From positions 1 through 64,000 of the forward strand of contig NZ_CP044973.1 in assembly GCF_010104355.1 (NCBI RefSeq): a DNA stretch of 64,000 bases, written 5' to 3'. The translations under genes and the position numbers were made by a program. Positions 59,009 to 64,000 of this stretch are shown here, piece after piece. A model generated the notes under the pieces. It did not search any database and was not told where the DNA came from. It worked only from the letters and a program-made list of their open reading frames with translations. The number at the start of each line of letters is the position of its first letter. Within the stretch, counting starts at the first letter, position 1. Source of the stretch: Hydrogenophaga sp. PBL-H3. Its GTDB lineage: Bacteria; Pseudomonadota; Gammaproteobacteria; Burkholderiales; Burkholderiaceae_C.

Positions 59009-59773
59009 ATGTCGTTCTTCCGAAAAAAACCCGAGCCGGAGCCACTCATCGGTCAAACCCGTGTCCTGGGCAGGCGTGGAGGGCAAGCTGCTGCTGAGCT
59101 TGCATCGCAGCCCAACACTCCTCCATCCGTGTTTGGTGATGCGGCTCACCAGTTTGGTGAGATCTATGGATCATCGAAAGTGGAGGCCACGCGCTGGTTC
59201 CTCATAGCGATGCTCTGTCTTGTGTTGGCATCGAGTGCAGTAGGTGCGCTGGTTCTGATCACGCCTCTGAAGGAGGTGCGCCCCTGGGTCGTTGAGGTCA
59301 ACCCCACAACAGGGGTCGTCAACAGGCCAGTTGCCGTCGAGCGAATCGATCCCAACCTTGCAGTCGTTAAGGCCGAGCTGGCTCGATGGGTTGAGGCGGT
59401 TTATGCGATTGACCCTCAACGTTCGCGTGAATCGTTGCGCTGGGCCGCTGAACGAGCTGCTGGCAAAGCCCTTGGTCAGTTCACTGAATTCCGCGGCCGC
59501 GAACGCATCTTCGAACGGATTCGATCTGAGCCCGAAATGGTGCGCGAAGTGAAGATCACAGCCGTCGATGCAAGCCAACGCGGCACGGCCTTCATCTTTT
59601 TGACCACCACGGAGCGCGTTGGCAGCCAGCCCGTCAATCCGGAGCAGGTGAAGCGCTATCGGGTCACCCTCAACTACCAACTGACCACCGCCACGCAGGA
59701 AGCAGACCTGCTGGAGAACCCGTTGGGCATCTATGTCACCTACTTCAGCGACGCCGAGGAGCGACCACTGTGA
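59009..59773 (+). CDS. trbF: TrbF/VirB8 inner-membrane channel protein
   Basis: A 254-residue bitopic protein. A 55-residue cytoplasmic N-terminus is followed by a membrane helix (about 65-88) and a periplasmic VirB8 NTF2-like domain (RPWVVEVNPTTGVVNRPVAV..., RYRVTLNYQLTTATQEADL, NPLGIYVTYFSDAEE). ATG 59009 with AAAGG upstream. Its stop overlaps the trbG start (GTGA). Confidence 0.92.
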   Translation: MSFFRKKPEPEPLIGQTRVLGRRGGQAAAELASQPNTPPSVFGDAAHQFGEIYGSSKVEATRWFLIAMLCLVLASSAVGALVLITPLKEVRPWVVEVNPTTGVVNRPVAVERIDPNLAVVKAELARWVEAVYAIDPQRSRESLRWAAERAAGKALGQFTEFRGRERIFERIRSEPEMVREVKITAVDASQRGTAFIFLTTTERVGSQPVNPEQVKRYRVTLNYQLTTATQEADLLENPLGIYVTYFSDAEERPL

Positions 59774-60633
59774 TCAAGCTTTCCCACTCCAAGAGTTTCC
59801 AGTGCCGTGCAGGCGCCATTGTTCTGGGCATCGTTGCTCTGTTCTCGGTGGCCGGTCATGCCCATGCGGAGTTGATCGCTACCCCATTGAGAGGGGACAC
59901 CCGTTTGGTCGAATTTCAGTTCGACCAGGACAACACATTTCTTGTGCTCAGCAAGCCGCGCGCGGTTACCCACGTGCAGTTCGCACCGGACGAAACGATC
60001 CAGTCGGTGGCAGCTGGAGACACTGCCAATTGGGACATCACGCCTACCAAGAACCGCAAGAACCTGTTTCTGAAGCCGAAGTACGAAGACCTCGATACCT
60101 CGCTGACAGTGCTCACGGACAAGCGCACGTATCAATTCGTGCTGCGCTCCACCGGCGACGGGAAGAAGTGGTACCAGCGTGTTTCATGGGTGTACTCCCG
60201 CGAGGTCGTTCTCGACATGGAGCCCATGGTGGGCGACGAAGCAGCGACTTCTCAGGCGGGCTCAACGGCTCTTGCGCCGACCACCGCCAGTGGTTCAGAC
60301 GCAACTGCAAGCGGCTACCCGGGTGGGATCGATCCCGGGAAGATGCGGTTTGGTTACAAGGTCGAGGGCGACGCCAAGTTTAGACCTGAGGTGGTCTTCG
60401 ACGACGGAAGATTCACCTACTTCCGTATGCCCTCGGATCTCCAGGAGCAGCCAGCACTGTTCGCAGTCATTGAAGGCGACGACTTCAGCCTGGTCAACTA
60501 CACCGTGAATGGCAACTACATCGTTGCTCAGCGAGTGTTGGAGAACGCTGTGCTGAAACTGGGCAAGCCCGAGGTGCGCATCAGGCGTGAGCCTCCCAAG
60601 CGTGGGTTCTTCGGCCAAACGACCGGGGAATGA
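59770..60633 (+). CDS. trbG: TrbG/VirB9 outer-membrane complex protein
   Basis: A 287-residue VirB9-family protein. A signal peptide ends near HAHAE (residue 34). The N-terminal domain (GDTRLVEFQFDQDNTFLVLS) and the C-terminal beta-sandwich (VVFDDGRFTYFRMPSD, ...ALFAVIEGDDFSLVNYTVNG) are both intact. It joins VirB7/VirB10 in the outer-membrane ring. GTG start inside the trbF stop. Confidence 0.93.
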   Translation: MIKLSHSKSFQCRAGAIVLGIVALFSVAGHAHAELIATPLRGDTRLVEFQFDQDNTFLVLSKPRAVTHVQFAPDETIQSVAAGDTANWDITPTKNRKNLFLKPKYEDLDTSLTVLTDKRTYQFVLRSTGDGKKWYQRVSWVYSREVVLDMEPMVGDEAATSQAGSTALAPTTASGSDATASGYPGGIDPGKMRFGYKVEGDAKFRPEVVFDDGRFTYFRMPSDLQEQPALFAVIEGDDFSLVNYTVNGNYIVAQRVLENAVLKLGKPEVRIRREPPKRGFFGQTTGE

Positions 60634-60634
60634 C

Positions 60635-61933
60635 ATGCCAACGGCTAACGAAAAACTGATCTCCCATGAGGTTCCAAAGCCCGGCATCCCGCTGAAGAAG
60701 TCCACCATCGTCGCAGTAGCCGCTCTCGTTGCGGTGCTCGTCGGTTTCAGCTCGCTCCTGCTGCACGACGGCGGAAGCAAAGGAGCGGTAGCGGCCCCTG
60801 TTGCTCCAAAAGATGCGCCGCCTCCTACGACGGGTAACGCAAGTGTCATCGATGAAGAAAGCCGGCTTGCTGAGATGAAGGTTCCGGACGCTTCGCCCGT
60901 TCCACCTGCTGTGCGCCGGCCGAACGGTTCCGCCGCACTGTATGAAGACCAACTGTCAGCTATGGACAAGTCCGGTGGACCACTCGGTCCAGGCGGTCCT
61001 CTTGCGCAGGATCCACAAGCTGCTGCTAAGGCTCAGCAGGCCGCCCTCGATCTTGAGCGCGAGGCAGAGGTGCGACTCGCAAAGGCAGTGATCTTCGATT
61101 CCGATGGCGGAGCTGCGGCTGCGCCAGCTTCCCTCGGCGTTAGCGCTTCCCCCTTCGGACCTGGCGTAGAAGCGCTCGGCAGTGCTGGCGGCTTGCCATC
61201 ACTGCCTTCTGGCGCAGACCGTGGCGCCGCTGCCTTGGAGGCTGCCATCAATAGGGCTCAGTTGGCACAGACCGGTGGCGGGGGCGGTAAGTCGTGGATG
61301 AAAGAGTACGCAGGGGATATTCAAAAGAAGGGCTCTTCATCCGCTCTGAAGTCCACCAAGTCAGATATCGAGTTCGTCTTGCATCAAGGCAAGGTGATTC
61401 CAGCTGTCCTGGGCCGCGAGCTCAACTCCGATCTACCCGGAAGGATCACCGCGTTCACCACGGTGAATATCTACGACTCGCTGGGGCGCGGTCACCTGCT
61501 GATTCCAAAGGGAAGTGTTCTCGATGGCCAGTACGACTCAGAGATCAAGGCTGGTCAAAGTCGAATGTTGTTTGCATTCGAGCGACTGATCTTGCCGGAT
61601 GGAACCAGCTTCGACCTTCCTCCTGCGCCGGGTTCCGACATGCGTGGTGCGGCCGGTATCGAGGGCAACGTGAACAACCACTTTTTCAAGATGTTCATCA
61701 GCAGCTTCTTTGTGGCGGTCCTGGCTGACAAGACCACGATGCCAAGCGGCCAAACCAATATCGGCACTTCAGGGCCCACTACTGCCGCTGGCCAGGTGCT
61801 TGTCGATGTGAGCAAGTCGATTCTCGAACGCAACCGAGTCATTGCGCCAACCATCACTGTCCCTCAGGGCCAGCGAATCAACGTCGAGGTGGTGAGCGAC
61901 ATGGAGTTCCCGGGCAGCTACCGGACACGTTGA
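60635..61933 (+). CDS. trbI: TrbI/VirB10 channel scaffold
   Basis: A 432-residue VirB10 protein. A membrane helix at about residues 25-45 (STIVAVAALVAVLVGFSSLL), a Pro/Ala/Gly-rich periplasmic region (50-215), and the C-terminal VirB10 beta-barrel domain (VIPAVLGRELNSDLPGRITA, GHLLIPKGSVLDGQYDS, FDLPPAPGSDMRGAAG, RVIAPTITVPQGQRINV). It spans both membranes. Starts 1 nt after trbG stops. Confidence 0.93.
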   Translation: MPTANEKLISHEVPKPGIPLKKSTIVAVAALVAVLVGFSSLLLHDGGSKGAVAAPVAPKDAPPPTTGNASVIDEESRLAEMKVPDASPVPPAVRRPNGSAALYEDQLSAMDKSGGPLGPGGPLAQDPQAAAKAQQAALDLEREAEVRLAKAVIFDSDGGAAAAPASLGVSASPFGPGVEALGSAGGLPSLPSGADRGAAALEAAINRAQLAQTGGGGGKSWMKEYAGDIQKKGSSSALKSTKSDIEFVLHQGKVIPAVLGRELNSDLPGRITAFTTVNIYDSLGRGHLLIPKGSVLDGQYDSEIKAGQSRMLFAFERLILPDGTSFDLPPAPGSDMRGAAGIEGNVNNHFFKMFISSFFVAVLADKTTMPSGQTNIGTSGPTTAAGQVLVDVSKSILERNRVIAPTITVPQGQRINVEVVSDMEFPGSYRTR

Positions 61934-61944
61934 TAGGAAACAAC

Positions 61945-63582
61945 ATGAAATTCAAATTCACGAAGATCACCGCAGCTGTCGCTTTCGTCCTGGTCACGAC
62001 CACGGGCGCAATCGGAAGCGATTCAAAGCGCGTGGGCGCCTACGACTTTGGCTATCTCACATCAGGGCACCAAAAGGCGGCCCCGGTGCAAGTTTTCGAT
62101 AACGGGAGGGCAACGTACTTCCAGTTCCGAGCGGGTGAAGCGATCCCAGCGATCTTCGCCAAAGTGGCGGGGGTTACTACCCTGCTGGTTCCCGAACACG
62201 AAGGCCCCTACATCAAGGTGCCAAGTGTTCATGGCGAGTTCACCCTCCAGCTGGGCCGATCCCAGGCCATGGTTGTTCATGGTGATGGCGTTCGCTTGGA
62301 CGCGCCAGCCATTTCAACCGTTTCGCCCTCGGGTATGAAGGCTCCCTACATGGGCGGCCAAGTTGCACCCGGAACGCGGCTGGTTGCAAGTCTTGCTAGC
62401 CAGGCTCCAGCGATTGTTGATGACGCAGAAGACCGCAACAGCTACGCAACACCTGTAAAAGGCGATCGGGTGCAGTGGGGCACGGGCGAAGCTTCCACCC
62501 AGTCGTACGCTGTTTGGTTTGGCAAGGGCCGTTCGATCCTTGGCCCCCAGGGTAAGGCCCTCCTTGTCAAGTTGGCAAAAACCTCACCGCCTGGCACCAC
62601 ATTCACCCTGGTGGGACGCGATGACGATTCGCTGAAGGAAGGGATCGAGCAGGCGCGCGCCGAAGCGATGCGCAAGCAGATGATCCTCGGCGGGGCTCCC
62701 GCGTCTGCCATCGTCATGAAGAACGCGGTGACCGGCAAGGTGGAGAACGGGCTTTGGGAGTCCAACGTCCTCGTGGAGACACCTGCGCCACGCCGCGCAG
62801 CGTACACCGCGTCTGCAGAAGCCGCACAAGGTCGAGGCGCTGTCTCGTCGAACCTTGAGTCTTTGGTTCGCCAGGGCGTGCTCTCACTGGCGCAAGCAAA
62901 CGCATTGATGGCCAGCAAAGGCATCAGCGCTCCTCAAGCTGTGAACGGGCCTGCTGTGGATGTTCCCCCAGGTGGATACAACATGCTTGCGTCCGACAGG
63001 ACAGTCCATGGGACTGTCTCGCGGTGGGCGAATGCCCTCGGCTACACCGTGGTCTGGGAAGTGCCTCAAGAGCTCGACGCGCAAGTCAGTGGTGACGCCG
63101 CCATCAAGGCTTCAACCATGAAGGAAGCACTTGAGCGCCTTCTCTCCGGCCTTCGCAAGGCTGGGTACCACATCGATGCGACCGTCTACAGCAACCGGGT
63201 GATCCGATTCTTGCCGGCAGGTACACCGACGACGACGAAAGAGCCAGAGGCTCGACCCGCTCCAACAAACAGCATTCCGACGCAAAAAGTTGAGCAAGCT
63301 GCAGCAACGAACGGAAACAGGTACGAAGCCGCCTCGTCCTCATGGGTGGTCAGCGCTGAAGATAAGAGCATTGAACAGTTGCTAAACCGGTGGGGTCGCG
63401 ATTCGAACTGGTCTGTTGTATGGAATGCCAAGGACACGGTGCCAATCACCGGAAACGCTGTGATCGATAAGCCAAGTTTCCTGACTGCCGCAGACCAAGT
63501 GATTGCCCAGGCGGGTAGCGCGGGCTACAGGGTCAGAGCAGTGGCATATGCAAACAACACGCTGGTCGTCAGCAGCTACTGA
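61945..63582 (+). CDS. VirB9-like/OmpA-like/TcpQ-like fusion protein
   Basis: A 545-residue exported protein. A signal peptide covers residues 1-25. Residues about 47-112 (VQVFDNGRATYFQFRAGEAI) match the C-terminal domain of the TrbG protein next door (VVFDDGRFTYFRM). Residues about 195-270 look OmpA-like (FTLVGRDDDSLKEG..., ARAEAMRKQMILGGAPASAI). Two TcpQ/PilL-like repeats follow, about 355-430 (VSRWANALGYTVVWEVPQEL) and 465-545 (LLNRWGRDSNWSVVWNAKDT). TcpQ domains help secretin or pilus assembly. ATG 61945 with AGGAAA upstream. Possibly replaces TrbH/TrbK-type partners. Confidence 0.65.
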   Translation: MKFKFTKITAAVAFVLVTTTGAIGSDSKRVGAYDFGYLTSGHQKAAPVQVFDNGRATYFQFRAGEAIPAIFAKVAGVTTLLVPEHEGPYIKVPSVHGEFTLQLGRSQAMVVHGDGVRLDAPAISTVSPSGMKAPYMGGQVAPGTRLVASLASQAPAIVDDAEDRNSYATPVKGDRVQWGTGEASTQSYAVWFGKGRSILGPQGKALLVKLAKTSPPGTTFTLVGRDDDSLKEGIEQARAEAMRKQMILGGAPASAIVMKNAVTGKVENGLWESNVLVETPAPRRAAYTASAEAAQGRGAVSSNLESLVRQGVLSLAQANALMASKGISAPQAVNGPAVDVPPGGYNMLASDRTVHGTVSRWANALGYTVVWEVPQELDAQVSGDAAIKASTMKEALERLLSGLRKAGYHIDATVYSNRVIRFLPAGTPTTTKEPEARPAPTNSIPTQKVEQAAATNGNRYEAASSSWVVSAEDKSIEQLLNRWGRDSNWSVVWNAKDTVPITGNAVIDKPSFLTAADQVIAQAGSAGYRVRAVAYANNTLVVSSY

Positions 63583-63596
63583 GATTCAAGGAAAAC

Positions 63597-63998
63597 ATGA
63601 TGAACGCAAAACATTTCGCAATGGCATGCCTGGTTGTTTATTCCACTGTCGGTCATGCCCAGGTCATCCGCGTGGTGCCGGAAGCATTCCCGATTCAGGG
63701 CTCACCAGCCACTTTACCCATCCGGCCAATGGAGAAGGCACCGCCGCCGCCAGTCGACCGCACATTGTCAATCAAGGCGGGTGACCTGATTTCTCCGCGC
63801 ATTGTTGAGTGGGCCCAGCGCAATGGGTACTCGCTCACGTGGGAAGCAGGTGAGTTCCGCAGCGGAGCTGACCTTGTGCTCACCGACTCCTTTGAAAAAT
63901 CACTCGAAGCCTTCCTTGGATCTATGCGCTTCAACAAAGTGCAGCTCGAAGCAGAAATCTTCGCCAACAACGCTGTTCGCATCCTGGAGGTCAAGTGA
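63597..63998 (+). CDS. Exported TcpQ-like protein
   Basis: A 133-residue secreted protein. Signal peptide residues 1-21 (ending VGHAQ), a Pro-rich spacer, then one TcpQ-like domain (LISPRIVEWAQRNGYSLTWE, then FEKSLEAFLGSMRFNKVQLE) related to the repeats in the preceding protein. Start with AAGGAAAA upstream; complete within the window, two bases before its end. Likely works with the fusion protein in the envelope complex. Confidence 0.68.
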   Translation: MMNAKHFAMACLVVYSTVGHAQVIRVVPEAFPIQGSPATLPIRPMEKAPPPPVDRTLSIKAGDLISPRIVEWAQRNGYSLTWEAGEFRSGADLVLTDSFEKSLEAFLGSMRFNKVQLEAEIFANNAVRILEVK

Positions 63999-64000
63999 AC

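Noticed and set aside
1..64000. tRNA, rRNA and insertion sequence genes
   Set aside because: I found no tRNA-like or rRNA sequence, and no transposase-like protein with terminal inverted repeats.

Overview
The window reads as part of a large conjugative plasmid of a betaproteobacterium. The codon use, high GC content and gene families suggest Burkholderiales, most likely Comamonadaceae; this is inference from gene content. The first base is the start codon of a parA gene, so the record was probably linearised there. The last genes belong to a type IV secretion cluster that runs past the right edge. I saw no rRNA, tRNA, insertion sequence or CRISPR array.

Layout. Positions 1-1.8 kb hold parAB with a terminator. 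1.8-3.35 kb is an origin region with about 19 copies of a 20-21 bp iteron, a perfect DnaA box and an AT-rich stretch, followed by a TrfA-type initiator (3.4-4.4 kb). 4.6-12.9 kb holds accessory and DNA-processing genes: a small Cys-rich protein, a DUF429 protein, a RecE-like nuclease, a Gp3-like protein, a PilP-like membrane protein with a bactofilin, and a TraB-like nitrilase-fold membrane protein. 13.0-19.8 kb is a complete PRTRC locus (ParB-like, E, C, F, B, A, ThiF), which contains ubiquitin-like, E2-like, JAB and E1-like components. 20.5-23.5 kb carries the first FlhD-like/FlhC-like pair and two genes of unknown function. 23.5-29.2 kb on the minus strand holds an orphan PAS sensor kinase, a PlsC-like acyltransferase, a UvrD-like helicase and a protein resembling PFL_4669/AcaB. 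29.2-45.6 kb is a plasmid-maintenance region: a small secreted peptide, a CobS-like ATPase, an SSB, a class II ribonucleotide reductase, an OafA-type acyltransferase, a DUF3150 protein, a CobT-like VWA protein and a zinc/Toprim primase. 45.7-48 kb has a repressor divergent from a second FlhD-like/FlhC-like pair. 48-53.3 kb is a MOBH-type relaxase and coupling-protein module. 53.3-64 kb is a Trb/VirB mating-pair-formation operon (trbB, C, D, E, a transglycosylase, F, G, I), followed by unusual TcpQ-domain proteins.

How it fits together. Replication (iterons plus TrfA), partition (ParAB), SSB and primase maintain the plasmid. The FlhDC-like pairs, with a divergent phage-type repressor beside one of them, resemble the SetR/SetCD and AcaCD circuits of SXT and IncA/C elements and sit directly upstream of the relaxase. 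The machinery itself is Trb/VirB type, so the element is mosaic.

The most unusual signal is a repeated 5' leader. At least seven genes across the plasmid, on both strands, start right after a two-hairpin element: usually an ATCAACC-like box, a covarying GGGA/TCCC hairpin inside a CCCC/GGGG clamp, then a second hairpin that pairs with the ribosome binding site. It looks like a plasmid-wide translational regulon and I do not recognise it.
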